A DNA stretch of 64,000 nt from Pseudomonas nicosulfuronedens (GTDB lineage: Bacteria; Pseudomonadota; Gammaproteobacteria; Pseudomonadales; Pseudomonadaceae), in NCBI RefSeq assembly GCF_005877905.1, contig NZ_SWDV01000005.1:1-64000 (forward strand), read 5' to 3'. This document shows, piece after piece, positions 38,701-47,211 of the stretch. A program made the translations under genes and the position numbers. Below the pieces are notes generated by a model. The model was not told the DNA's origin. It worked only from the letters and a program-made list of their open reading frames with translations, and made no database searches. Position 1 is the first letter of the stretch. Each line of letters starts with the position of its first letter.

Positions 38701-39697
38701 GGTGCAGCGCGGAGAGCTTGATCGAGATGCCCGGGCCTTCGTAGATGCCACGGCCATGGGAAGCCTTGCCGATGGCATGGATCGCCTGCTCATAGGAAGC
38801 CAGGTAGCGCTTGGCATCCTCATCGGTCAGCGCGGCTTCGCCGAGCATGTCGTAGGAGTAGCGGAAGCCACGGGATTCCATGTTCGCCGCATTGGCCAGG
38901 GCCTCGGCGATGGTTTCGCCAGTGACGAACTGCTCACCCATCAGGCGCATGGCCATGTCCACGCCCTTGCGGATCAGCGGCTCGCCGGACTTGCCGATGA
39001 TGCGGTTGAGCGACGAGGACATGCCGGCTTCGGTGTGCGTCGCCACCAGCTTGCCGGTGATCAGCAAGCCCCAGGAGGCCGCGTTGACGAACATCGACGG
39101 GCTCTGGCCCAGATGCTGGCTCCAGTTGCCGTTGCTGATCTTGTCGCGGATCAGCGCGTCACGGGTGGCCTTGTCCGGGATGCGCAGCAGCGCTTCGGCC
39201 AGGCACATCAGCGCCACGCCTTCCTGGGACGACAGGGAGAACTCCTGCAGCAGGCCCTGCACCAGGCCCTGGCGGCCACCGGCGTTCTTCTGGTTGCGCA
39301 ATTTCTCGGCGATGCCCAGGGCCATCTTGCTGGCGGCACCTGCCTGCTCTTTCGGCAGGCGTGCCAGGTCCAGCAGCATCGGCAGCGCCTCGGTTTCCGG
39401 TCGGCGGTAGGCGGCAGTGATGGCCGCGCGCAGCACGGACTGCGGCAGGATGCTCTCGGCGAAATCGAGGAAGACCTGCAACCCTTGTTCGTTCAACGCA
39501 TCCAGCGATTCCTCGCCCGCCGCCGCAGCCAGGCCGGATTGCTCGGCCGGCGTCAGACCGCCTTCGACCTGCTCCAGGTAGGAGAAGATGGCCTGCTTGA
39601 TCAGCCAGTGCGGGGTACGGTCGAGTTGCTGGGCAGCCAGCTTGAGGCGCTCGCGGGTGGCGTCGTCGAGCTTCACGCCAAGGGTGGTGGTGGCCAT
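35759..39697 (-). CDS. putA: Trifunctional PutA: proline dehydrogenase / P5C dehydrogenase / regulator
   Basis: The ATG at 39697 has AGGAAG upstream and gives 1312 aa, the size of trifunctional PutA. Residues 1–47 are a ribbon–helix–helix DNA-binding domain (TTTLGVKLDDATRERLKLAAQ). The FAD-dependent proline dehydrogenase barrel follows (RLVKGAYWDSEIK, EFQCLHGMGE), then the NAD-dependent P5C dehydrogenase with the Glu in ETGGLNAMIVDSS and catalytic Cys in AGQRCSALR. PutA oxidises proline to glutamate at the membrane and represses put genes when proline is scarce. Four GGTGCAACC boxes upstream fit self-repression. An earlier in-frame ATG lies at 39841 but would run through the boxes. Confidence 0.96.
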   Translation of the reverse strand: MATTTLGVKLDDATRERLKLAAQQLDRTPHWLIKQAIFSYLEQVEGGLTPAEQSGLAAAAGEESLDALNEQGLQVFLDFAESILPQSVLRAAITAAYRRPETEALPMLLDLARLPKEQAGAASKMALGIAEKLRNQKNAGGRQGLVQGLLQEFSLSSQEGVALMCLAEALLRIPDKATRDALIRDKISNGNWSQHLGQSPSMFVNAASWGLLITGKLVATHTEAGMSSSLNRIIGKSGEPLIRKGVDMAMRLMGEQFVTGETIAEALANAANMESRGFRYSYDMLGEAALTDEDAKRYLASYEQAIHAIGKASHGRGIYEGPGISIKLSALHPRYSRAQYDRVMDELYPTVLGLVKMARDYDIGINIDAEEADRLEISLDLLERLCFEPSLAGWNGIGFVIQAYQKRCPYVIDYVIDLAKRSRHRLMIRLVKGAYWDSEIKLAQVNGLEGYPVYTRKPYTDVSYLACARKLLAVPESIYPQFATHNAHSLSAIYQLAGQNYYPGQYEFQCLHGMGEPLYEQVVGKVADGKFNRPCRIYAPVGSHETLLAYLVRRLLENGANTSFVNRIADHSISLQDLVLDPVLQVEQMAAQEGTLGLPHPRIPLPRDLYGESRLNSAGIDLANEHRLGSLSSALLSSTNHAYVAEPMLGLADAAPGEPQPVRNPADLRDVVGHVREASEADVNNAILGALSSAQIWQSTQPSERGAILMRAADLMEAEIQSLMGVLVRESGKTFANAIAEVREAVDFLRYYGAQASTHFANDSHRPLGPVVCISPWNFPLAIFSGQVAAALAAGNTVLAKPAEQTPLVAAQAVRILLEAGVPAGAVQLLPGRGETVGARLVGDERVRGVMFTGSTEVAGILQRNIAGRLDAQGRTIPLIAETGGLNAMIVDSSALAEQVVVDVVNSAFDSAGQRCSALRVLCVQEDAADRVVQMLKGAMAEYRVGAPERLHTDIGPVIDEEAKGNIDKHIQTMRDKGRKVFQSARVDAEEIKRGTFVVPTLIELDSFSELKREIFGPVLHVVRYQRADLDQLLAQINESGYGLTLGVHTRIDETIAQVVGTAHVGNLYVNRNVVGAVVGVQPFGGEGLSGTGPKAGGPLYLYRLLSTRPQDAVANQLKGDGAQALPRPKDAQQAVEALAKWAGQKDAALATLLSGYGELAQSFTQQVLTGPTGERNTYTLLPREHVLCLAEDRADLLAQLAAVLSVGSRPLVAESNAAVVKELPKEVVQRIELVADWSSTDKVFDAILHHGDSDQLRAVCEQASQRKGAIVGVTGLNRGETDIPLERLLIERALSVNTAAAGGNASLMTIG

Positions 39698-39760
39698 GGG
39701 GCTTCCTGTTGTTAGAAGGTGTGCCTGAAAACGGCGCAAGGTTATACCGCCGAATCTCAA

Positions 39761-39954
39761 GGTGCAACCAGGTGCAACCCAATAAAAACAAGCCTTTGGT
39801 CGTACGCGCAAATCCGGTGCAACCGGTGACATTTCCCACACCAGGCGCTACCAAACGGAGCACGGCGACAGGCTCGCCTAGCTATAACCCACGAAGTCTG
39901 GCCAGGCGGCAGGAAGAAAGCAGTGTTCGTGCCAGGGCTGGAAAAGGTGCAACC
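39761..39954. promoter_or_regulatory. Four putative PutA operator boxes (GGTGCAACC)
   Basis: GGTGCAACC occurs at 39761–39769, 39771–39779, 39816–39824 and 39946–39954, all in one orientation. The complement contains GTTGCA, the core recognised by the RHH domain of E. coli PutA. The first two are spaced exactly 10 bp apart, one DNA turn. The group lies 64–257 bp upstream of the putA start codon. The 39698–40103 gap otherwise holds a REP element. Confidence 0.72.
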
Positions 39955-39977
39955 CTGAGCTTCGCAGGAAATCGACG

Positions 39978-40003
39978 GTAGGAGCGAGCCAAGCTCGCGA
40001 TCA
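39978..40003. repeat. REP-type element
   Basis: GTAGGAGCGAGCCAAGCTCGCGATCA is a copy of the common Pseudomonas REP consensus with the self-complementary core GCGAGC-CAA-GCTCGC. It lies between putA and the HxlR gene. Confidence 0.75.
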
Positions 40004-40103
40004 CGACCATGGGCGCATCGCCACGCCCGTCACACCCTTTCCGTTAGCGATCATGAGACTTGCCAACGCCGGCCCTGCGGGGGGACCACGGGCGCGACCG
40101 TCC

Positions 40104-40427
40104 TTAAGCTTCCGGGCGAGCCTTGAGCCAGAGGCCGAAGGTCTTCACCACGTCCACCACCGGCCGCAGGCGGCCACCGTCATCGCTCAGGCAGTACTCC
40201 ACGCGCGGCGGAACCTCGGGGTACACAGTTCGAATCACCAGCCCCGCCTGTTCCAGCGCGCGCAACTCGGCGGTCAGCACCCGCTGGGAAATCTCCGGCA
40301 TGTCACGGCGCAACTCGTTGAAGCGCTTGCTGCCATCGAGCAGGTACGACACCAGCAGCAGCCGCCAGCGCCCACCGATCACCCGCATGGCCTCCTCGAC
40401 CGAGCAGCCCGAAACGTTCTTCTTCAT
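40104..40427 (-). CDS. HxlR-family transcriptional regulator
   Basis: This 107 aa winged-helix protein has the family pattern CSVEEAMRVIGGRWRLLLVSYLLDGSKRFNEL, then ISQRVLTAELRALEQAGL and YCLSDDGGRLRPVV. The Cys near the N-terminus (GCSVEE) is in the place where thiol- or electrophile-sensing HxlR proteins have theirs. The ATG at 40427 has GGAAGGA just upstream. It is divergent from a glutathione transferase gene with a palindrome in the shared promoter region. It probably represses that gene and itself until an electrophile appears. Confidence 0.88.
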   Translation of the reverse strand: MKKNVSGCSVEEAMRVIGGRWRLLLVSYLLDGSKRFNELRRDMPEISQRVLTAELRALEQAGLVIRTVYPEVPPRVEYCLSDDGGRLRPVVDVVKTFGLWLKARPEA

Positions 40428-40445
40428 CTGTCCTTCCCGGTAACC

Positions 40446-40468
40446 TTTTTGTGCCCAGAGCACAAAAA
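40446..40468. promoter_or_regulatory. Palindromic operator between hxlR and gst
   Basis: TTTTTGTGC-CCAGA-GCACAAAAA has nine-base arms around five bases. It lies 18 bp before the HxlR gene and 68 bp before the GST gene, the expected place for the regulator to bind both promoters. Confidence 0.6.
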
Positions 40469-40536
40469 AGTGCGTTCTTACGCGCTGCATCGGGAGCAGG
40501 AATACTGGCCGCCCATTTCCGACCAGGGTCCACCCG

Positions 40537-41154
40537 ATGAAGCTCTACTTCGCTCCCAACGCCTGCTCCCTCGCCCCGCACATCATCCTGCGCGAGCTCG
40601 GCCTGCCATTCTCGCTGGTACGCGTGAACAACCAGACCAAGCGCACCGCCGATGGCGGCGACTTCTACCGGATCAACCCCAAAGGCTATGTCGCGGCGCT
40701 GGAACTGGAGGACGGCACGGTGCTGACCGAGGGCGTGGCGATTCTACAGTACCTCGCCGACCTGCAGCCCGAGGCAGGCCTTGCGCCTGCCAACGGCACC
40801 CTGCAGCGCACGCAACTGCAGGCGCAACTGAATTTCATCGGCAGCGAACTGCATGCGGGGATGAGCCCGCTGTTCGACGGAGAAATCCCCGAACCGGTGA
40901 AGGACCGGCTGCGCGCGAAGCTGGCCAGGCGCCTGGATTACCTGGAACAGGTGTTGGCCGCGAATGGCCATCGCTTCGCGGAGCGCTTCAGCATCGCCGA
41001 TGCGTATCTGTTCACTGTGCTGGGCTGGTCCGAACACCTGAAGGTCGATCTCGAGGCGTTTCCGGCGATCCGCCGCTTCCGCCAGGAGGTCGCTGCACGC
41101 CCCTCGGTGATCCAGGCGTTGCAGGCCGAAGCCCGGACGCCGGCCGTCGTCTGA
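40537..41154 (+). CDS. gstA: Beta-class glutathione S-transferase
   Basis: This 205 aa cytosolic enzyme closely resembles E. coli GstA. The catalytic Cys10 is in PNACSLAPHI. INPKGYVAALELEDG gives the cis-Pro region, and LTEGVAILQYLAD is the usual glutathione-binding end of the N-terminal domain. RFSIADAYLFTVLGW in the helical domain is the family's N-capping box. It conjugates glutathione to electrophiles or reduces disulfides. It is divergent from an HxlR regulator with a shared palindromic operator. Confidence 0.93.
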   Translation: MKLYFAPNACSLAPHIILRELGLPFSLVRVNNQTKRTADGGDFYRINPKGYVAALELEDGTVLTEGVAILQYLADLQPEAGLAPANGTLQRTQLQAQLNFIGSELHAGMSPLFDGEIPEPVKDRLRAKLARRLDYLEQVLAANGHRFAERFSIADAYLFTVLGWSEHLKVDLEAFPAIRRFRQEVAARPSVIQALQAEARTPAVV

Positions 41155-41285
41155 GACGCCAGGCAGGATAACCGCTCGGCGGAAAATCGGGCGACCTATC
41201 GCGCAAGCCACACCTTCCGTGGTCCATCACAGAACCCCGGCCAGCCTTGCGCCGGGCATCGTGCAGTGAGCACAGGAGATTCTGG

Positions 41286-41696
41286 ATGAGCGCTGACCCC
41301 GAGAGTTTCGCCGATGCCTACCAGTGCGCGCTGGTAGAAGTGGCCCTGCCGGTCTTCGCCCGCGCCAGCGAGTTCGCACGCCGGCACGGCCTGGAGTGCA
41401 GTGTCGAGTTGCTCGATGGTCGCCGCGACCTGCCGGAACTGAGCCTGAGGGTACGCAACTCCTGCCGCGATACCGAACGCATCTGCCGCATCAGCGCCGA
41501 CCGGCAGACCCAGCGCCTGTGCCATGAAAACCGCTGCGGAGAAACCGACGCCGATGTGAAACAGGTGATCGGCTCCCTGGCCTCGCTCAATGCGCTGGTG
41601 CTGGACACCCGGCTACTGGAGTTCTTCCAGACCTCTTTCTCCCTTCACCTGGACTATGCGTCCAGCCGGCACGCCGGAAGCTACTGGACTCGCTGA
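41286..41696 (+). CDS. Conserved-looking hypothetical protein (136 aa)
   Basis: The ATG at 41286 has AGGAG upstream. The soluble product has no signal peptide and four cysteines. Its middle part (LSLRVRNSCRDTERICRISADRQTQRL) looks like a beta sheet with charged residues, and the C-terminus (LNALVLDTRLLEFFQTSFSLH) is helical. It stands alone between the GST gene and a convergent DUF2388 gene. I do not recognise a family. Confidence 0.65.
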   Translation: MSADPESFADAYQCALVEVALPVFARASEFARRHGLECSVELLDGRRDLPELSLRVRNSCRDTERICRISADRQTQRLCHENRCGETDADVKQVIGSLASLNALVLDTRLLEFFQTSFSLHLDYASSRHAGSYWTR

Positions 41697-41734
41697 GGCC
41701 ACGCGCGCCGCCTGCTGCTGGCCAGCCGGACGCC

Positions 41735-42049
41735 TCAGCCCTGACTGGCCAAGGCCTGGGCCAACTGCAAGTCACTGAGCGTCGATTGCGGATGCGCCCT
41801 GCGGTATTCGCGCAACGCGTGTTCCAGTTGCGCGCCATGGATCCGCCCGGCGGAAGCGATATAGGCCAAGGCGTCATCGCGCGCCTGTTGGTAGGCCCGC
41901 GGAGAATGGCTGCTGGACTCGCTGGCCGCCGCCGTGCCAAGGCTGGTGCCGACGGTGAAGTGGTCGCTCGAGTTCCCCTTGCCATCCATCGCACTGGCCG
42001 GTCCTGCGACCGCCAGGACTAGGGCCGCCGCCCTGCCCGCCCGACTCAT
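41735..42049 (-). CDS. DUF2388-family secreted protein
   Basis: The ATG at 42049 overlaps the stop of the GNAT gene (ATGA) and gives 104 aa with a signal peptide (AAALVLAVAGPASA). The mature part has the Thr/Ser-rich FTVGTSLGTAAASESSS segment and ARDDALAYIASAGRIHGAQLEHAL, which I associate with the Pseudomonas-specific DUF2388. Such proteins are small, periplasmic or secreted, and of unknown role. Two other ATGs lie slightly upstream. Confidence 0.75.
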   Translation of the reverse strand: MSRAGRAAALVLAVAGPASAMDGKGNSSDHFTVGTSLGTAAASESSSHSPRAYQQARDDALAYIASAGRIHGAQLEHALREYRRAHPQSTLSDLQLAQALASQG

Positions 42050-42498
42050 GAGCATCCGCAGGCTACCGGGCGTGCCATCCAGCCCATGCGTTTCTCGGGA
42101 TGGCCAGTGTGTTCGTCCTCGCGCTCCTCCAGCACCTCGAAACCGTGCCGCTGGTAGAACGCCACCGCGCCGGCATTGGCCGAATAGACCGCCAGCTCCA
42201 GCATCGGCAGGTGAATCTTGGCGTCGCTCAGCAGGTGCGAGCCCAGCCCCCGGCCCTGGCATTCCGGTGCGACGAAGAGCGCCGCCAGTGCGCCGTCATG
42301 CAGGCTGTAGAAACCGCTGATGCAACCGTCGCTCTCGACGACTCGCGACGCCGCCGCCGGCAGGTAGACGTCGCGCATGTCCTGCAGGCGCTGCCGCCAG
42401 AAATCGGCATCGATGAAAGCGTGGGCCTGCTGCGAGGCCCGCAGCCAGATATCCAGCACCCGCTCCATGTCGTCGTCGCGAAAGTCACGGATCAGCAT
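42046..42498 (-). CDS. GNAT-family N-acetyltransferase
   Basis: This 150 aa acetyltransferase has the acetyl-CoA-binding motif ALFVAPECQGRGLGSHLL (R/QxxGxG/A type) and a C-terminal AVAFYQRHGFEVLEERE, characteristic of YhbS/YiaC-like GNATs. The substrate is unknown; protein N-termini or small amines are typical. It overlaps the DUF2388 gene by 4 bp. The 358 bp upstream (42499–42856) contain no gene I can support. Confidence 0.87.
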   Translation of the reverse strand: MLIRDFRDDDMERVLDIWLRASQQAHAFIDADFWRQRLQDMRDVYLPAAASRVVESDGCISGFYSLHDGALAALFVAPECQGRGLGSHLLSDAKIHLPMLELAVYSANAGAVAFYQRHGFEVLEEREDEHTGHPEKRMGWMARPVACGCS

Positions 42499-42856
42499 CG
42501 GCAGTCGTCTCCCGGTTCGTTGAAGTGCTCATGGCGTGGCGGGCGGCATCCTCGCACAAGCGATCGCCCCTGCGCGCCCCCGCGCGCTGCCACCAATCGT
42601 CGCACCTGCACAGCCTCCAACGATGGCAGAAAAAGGGCCGGCGAGCGCCTCTTGCACTCAAGCACGCCCGGCGCAAACCGTCAGGTTCCACTCATCAGAA
42701 TCAGTGAACGACCGGCGGTCTGCGGGTTCTCTCGAAGGGGGCCGGCAGAGTCGCGAACGCGCGAAGCAGCGCGTCCCGATGCCAATGGCGGAGTGACGCC
42801 GGACAGCACAACTGCCCCCCGCGAATTCCATCCAGAAACAATCAAGGAGACAGTCA

Positions 42857-43171
42857 ATGGGCAGCTATCGATGGTTCCCCTCTACCCGCAACAGTGGCGT
42901 GCAGGAGCTGCAATCCCTCGTGAACGACCTGGAAACCCTGCTGGCCAGCAGCCGGGATCTCACGGCAGAACAACTGCCGGCGTTCAAGTCGAGGCTGCGG
43001 GACCTGGTGGACGACAGCCGCGAAACCAGTGAACACCTGATTCATCGCAGCCGTCGGGCCATCCGCGCGAGCGGCGAGTATGCCGGTGAACATCCTTGGC
43101 AGACCGCTGCAGTGCTGGCCACCGCCGCCGGACTGCTGGCAGCGGCCTGCGCCTTGAGCCGCAGTCGCTGA
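42857..43171 (+). CDS. ElaB/YqjD-like (DUF883) membrane-anchored protein
   Basis: This 104 aa protein has a long amphipathic helical region (VQELQSLVNDLETLLASSRDL ... SRETSEHLIHRSRRAIRAS) and a C-terminal GEHPWQTAAVLATAAGLLAAACAL segment that anchors it to the inner membrane. This is the layout of DUF883 proteins that bind ribosomes in stationary phase in E. coli. GGAGA lies before the ATG. It stands alone, with a convergent small gene after it. Confidence 0.83.
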   Translation: MGSYRWFPSTRNSGVQELQSLVNDLETLLASSRDLTAEQLPAFKSRLRDLVDDSRETSEHLIHRSRRAIRASGEYAGEHPWQTAAVLATAAGLLAAACALSRSR

Positions 43172-43207
43172 GGCCCGAGCAGTGAGCGGCGGCACCGTCG
43201 CCGCTCA

Positions 43208-43435
43208 CTAGTCGATGAAACTGTCGATCAACTCCAGGCCAAGGCTGCGCACCCGCCCGGCGCTGCTCAGCTCGTCGCCGTGGATGCCGACCACGGTGGT
43301 ACAGGGCATGTCCGCCAGCTGGCTGCTGAGACGGATCGAATAGCGGCCACCCTCCTCCCGGTAGCAGGAGAAATTGAACAGCGGGTAGGCTTCGTGGAGC
43401 ACCGCTTCCACGTCCAGGCGTCGGAACTGCGTCAT
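43208..43435 (-). CDS. Small soluble hypothetical protein (75 aa)
   Basis: GAGGAGG lies six bases before the ATG, a very strong ribosome binding site. The product is soluble and has RRLDVEAVLHEAYPLFNFSCYREEGGRYSIRL, then MPCTTVVGIHGDEL, a mixed alpha/beta pattern. It resembles other small Pseudomonas proteins of unknown function without matching one I can name. It converges on the DUF883 gene 36 bp away. Confidence 0.65.
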   Translation of the reverse strand: MTQFRRLDVEAVLHEAYPLFNFSCYREEGGRYSIRLSSQLADMPCTTVVGIHGDELSSAGRVRSLGLELIDSFID

Positions 43436-43850
43436 GGCCACCTCCTCTCCCTGGGTCAACCCTGCCCGCTCGGTTGCTCGAGCGAAATGCTGGCGTTTGG
43501 CCCAGGCACCGGAGTTCTCCGGCGCCGGCAAGCGGATCGCCAGCGCTGGCAGGCGTCGCTGGCAGCATTGGCTCTGTCGCAACCGGTGAGAGTTTCGGAC
43601 AGAAGGCCTGTCAATGCGGCGGGCATGGCGACAAGAAAGGCCGCGAGGCGTCTGGCCATGCATTTTCCAGCCTCTTGCCGGTGCAACCTTGCATCCTGCA
43701 AATGACCAAAGGCCAGCATGCTTTCTCGATTTCCAGCAATAACAACCTGTTAAACAGATGAAACAGTCTCTCCCGACCTGGCATGGCTGATGCGAGGTTT
43801 CAGGCTCAAGCCAGCACTCTGGCTTTTGCCAACCACCGGGAGGGATCGAT
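43436..43850. other. Intergenic stretch, no gene I can support
   Basis: This 415-bp gap separates the divergent 75 aa and 125 aa genes. One minus-strand frame (43456–43659) could encode a short Arg-rich peptide with a hydrophobic start (MARRLAAFLVAMPAAL), but its ribosome site is weak. The AT-richer part near 43720–43770 probably holds the promoter of the plus-strand gene. Confidence 0.4.
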
Positions 43851-44228
43851 ATGTCCAGTTGCCGCGAGACGGCCATCGAACACTTGAGCCACCTGTTCAG
43901 CGACTACCGCCCACAGTTCACGACCAGGCCCGACGGCACGCTGCTCATCAACCTGCGCAATGCCAGGGGCAAGCGCTTGATTTCCCGGGTCATCCAGCAG
44001 GAAGAGCAGTCCAGCGCCGTGCTGCTGAACAACCTTGTGGAGCGCATCCGTCGCGACCTGATGACCGTAGAGGGGCCGCTGGAGCAGGACAACGTCGACT
44101 GGTTCCTCAAGCGCATCGAGCTGCAGACCTTCGTTCCGCTGAACCCCACCCACCGACCCCGCAAGGTGGTGGTGGCCGGCGCACGTCTGCGCGCCCTGGC
44201 TGGCAAGCAGGCCCACCAAGCGAGGTAA
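43851..44228 (+). CDS. Hypothetical protein (125 aa)
   Basis: GGAGGG lies seven bases before the ATG. The soluble product has INLRNARGKRLISRVIQQEEQSSAVLLNNLVERIRRDLM and a basic C-terminus (RPRKVVVAGARLRALAGKQ). No known motif is evident. The following 50 aa gene begins 2 bp after its stop, so the two likely form an operon. Confidence 0.68.
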   Translation: MSSCRETAIEHLSHLFSDYRPQFTTRPDGTLLINLRNARGKRLISRVIQQEEQSSAVLLNNLVERIRRDLMTVEGPLEQDNVDWFLKRIELQTFVPLNPTHRPRKVVVAGARLRALAGKQAHQAR

Positions 44229-44230
44229 GC

Positions 44231-44383
44231 ATGAAAACACCCGTGGACACTCCCGACCCAGACCCCAGAGTGACCCGCGAGGAGTCACTGGAAGAGCGGG
44301 TGGACATCGAACCGGAGGACAGCCGACAGGAACCCCATCTGTCCGCTGCCCACCAGGACGGCCTCAAGGATGGGCCGACATAA
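44231..44383 (+). CDS. Small acidic hypothetical protein (50 aa)
   Basis: GAGG lies five bases before the ATG, within the end of the upstream gene. The product is rich in Asp, Glu and Pro (TPDPDPRVTREESLEERVDIE) with no hydrophobic segment, so it is probably disordered. Its start 2 bp after the previous stop argues for translation. Function unknown. Confidence 0.5.
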   Translation: MKTPVDTPDPDPRVTREESLEERVDIEPEDSRQEPHLSAAHQDGLKDGPT

Positions 44384-44561
44384 GCCGATAAGACCGAAGG
44401 CCAGCGTAGCCAAGCCGATGGCAAGTGCATTCCGGTGGCCGCCGTCAGTCCAAGCAGTCGGGCGGCCGCCGGTTCTCTTCCCTGCTGTCGCACCATCCGC
44501 CGCATCCCGAGGCTGCCGTCCCCTCCCGCACGAGCGGGAAGGAAGGCTGTGACGCTTGCGT

Positions 44562-46184
<1,623 letters not shown>

Positions 46185-46232
46185 TCAAGGGTAATGATGG
46201 ATAGGTGCGACTGTACTTTTCTGGGACTTCCT

Positions 46233-46380
46233 GCCAACGACTCCCCTCTCCCCCCGCCCTCTCCCTGAAGGGAGAGGGAGCCGTCCGTGCCGGCTGAAAC
46301 CATGGTTTCACCTTGCGCCGATCAGCCCCCTCGCCCTTCGGAGCGGGGCGCGCAGCCAGGGTTAGGGAGAGGGGCTCTTG
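46233..46380. repeat. Purine/pyrimidine-rich inverted repeat (CTCTCCCT-GAAGGGAGAG family)
   Basis: The gap between atsA and atsC contains CCCTCTCCCTGAAGGGAGAGGG (a hairpin in itself, 46258–46279), CCATGGTTTCACC and, near 46365–46378, GGGAGAGGGG. The outer parts are complementary, so the whole segment can fold back. This kind of element is widespread between genes in Pseudomonas and Xanthomonas relatives. It may separate the expression of atsA from atsBC. Confidence 0.7.
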
Positions 46381-46383
46381 CCT

Positions 46384-47211
46384 TCAGCAGGCGAGAAACT
46401 CGAATGGCAGGTCTTCCACCCGCTTGAGCTGCGGCGCGACGTAGTCGCCCTCGCCCGTCAGCTCGTGCAACAGCGCTTCGCGCTGGCGCAGGAAGTCATA
46501 GCCACCGCGTTCGCGAGGATGCTCCAGCGGCACCTCGACGATGCGCTTGATTCGCCCCGGACGCGGCGCCATCACCACCACGCGGTCGGCGAGGAACAGC
46601 GCCTCCTCCACGTCGTGGGTCACCAGCACGGTGGTAATGCGTTCGCGTTGGCGGATGCGCAGCAGCTCTTCCTGCAACTGCTGACGGGTCAGCGCGTCCA
46701 GGGCGCCGAAGGGTTCGTCCAGCAGCAGGATGCGCGGGCTGGCGACCAATCCGCGGGCGATGGCCACTCGCTGTGCCATGCCGCCCGAGAGCTGATGCGG
46801 ATAGGCGCGGGCGAATGCGGTCAAACCCACCAACGCCAGGTAATCGGCCACTTTCGAAGCCTTGCCGGCCTCGCTCAGCGGTTCGTTGACCAGGCCCAGG
46901 GCGACGTTCTGCTCCACGTTCAGCCAGGGGAACAGGCGGTGCTCCTGGAACACGATGCCGCGTTCGCCGCCAATGCCGTCGATGAGCGCGCCGTCGATGC
47001 GGATCTCACCCCGGAACTCACGGTCGAGCCCCACCAGCAGGCGCAGCAGCGTGGACTTGCCACAACCGCTGGCGCCGACGATGGCGATGAACTCGCCGTC
47101 GGCGATCTCCAGGTCGAAACGTTCGATGGCCTGGAGCTCGCGGCCGTCCACGGGGAAACTCTTGGCGACCTGGCGAAAGCTCACCAGCGCCTGCGGTGCG
47201 AAAGCGTTCAT
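46384..47211 (-). CDS. atsC: ABC transporter ATP-binding protein for sulfate esters
   Basis: This 275 aa ATPase has Walker A GASGCGKST, Q-loop VFQEHRLFPW, signature LSGGMAQR, Walker B ILLLDEPFGALD and His in VTHDVEEA, all typical of the SsuB/TauB group. Its ATG overlaps the permease stop (ATGA). With AtsB and AtsR it forms the importer that feeds AtsA. Confidence 0.92.
   Translation of the reverse strand: MNAFAPQALVSFRQVAKSFPVDGRELQAIERFDLEIADGEFIAIVGASGCGKSTLLRLLVGLDREFRGEIRIDGALIDGIGGERGIVFQEHRLFPWLNVEQNVALGLVNEPLSEAGKASKVADYLALVGLTAFARAYPHQLSGGMAQRVAIARGLVASPRILLLDEPFGALDALTRQQLQEELLRIRQRERITTVLVTHDVEEALFLADRVVVMAPRPGRIKRIVEVPLEHPRERGGYDFLRQREALLHELTGEGDYVAPQLKRVEDLPFEFLAC

Noticed and set aside
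36140..39715. Very long open frame on the plus strand opposite putA
   Set aside because: It is antisense to clear PutA domains and its translation is a low-complexity His/Gln/Val-rich string without motifs. High-GC codon bias opens such shadow frames.
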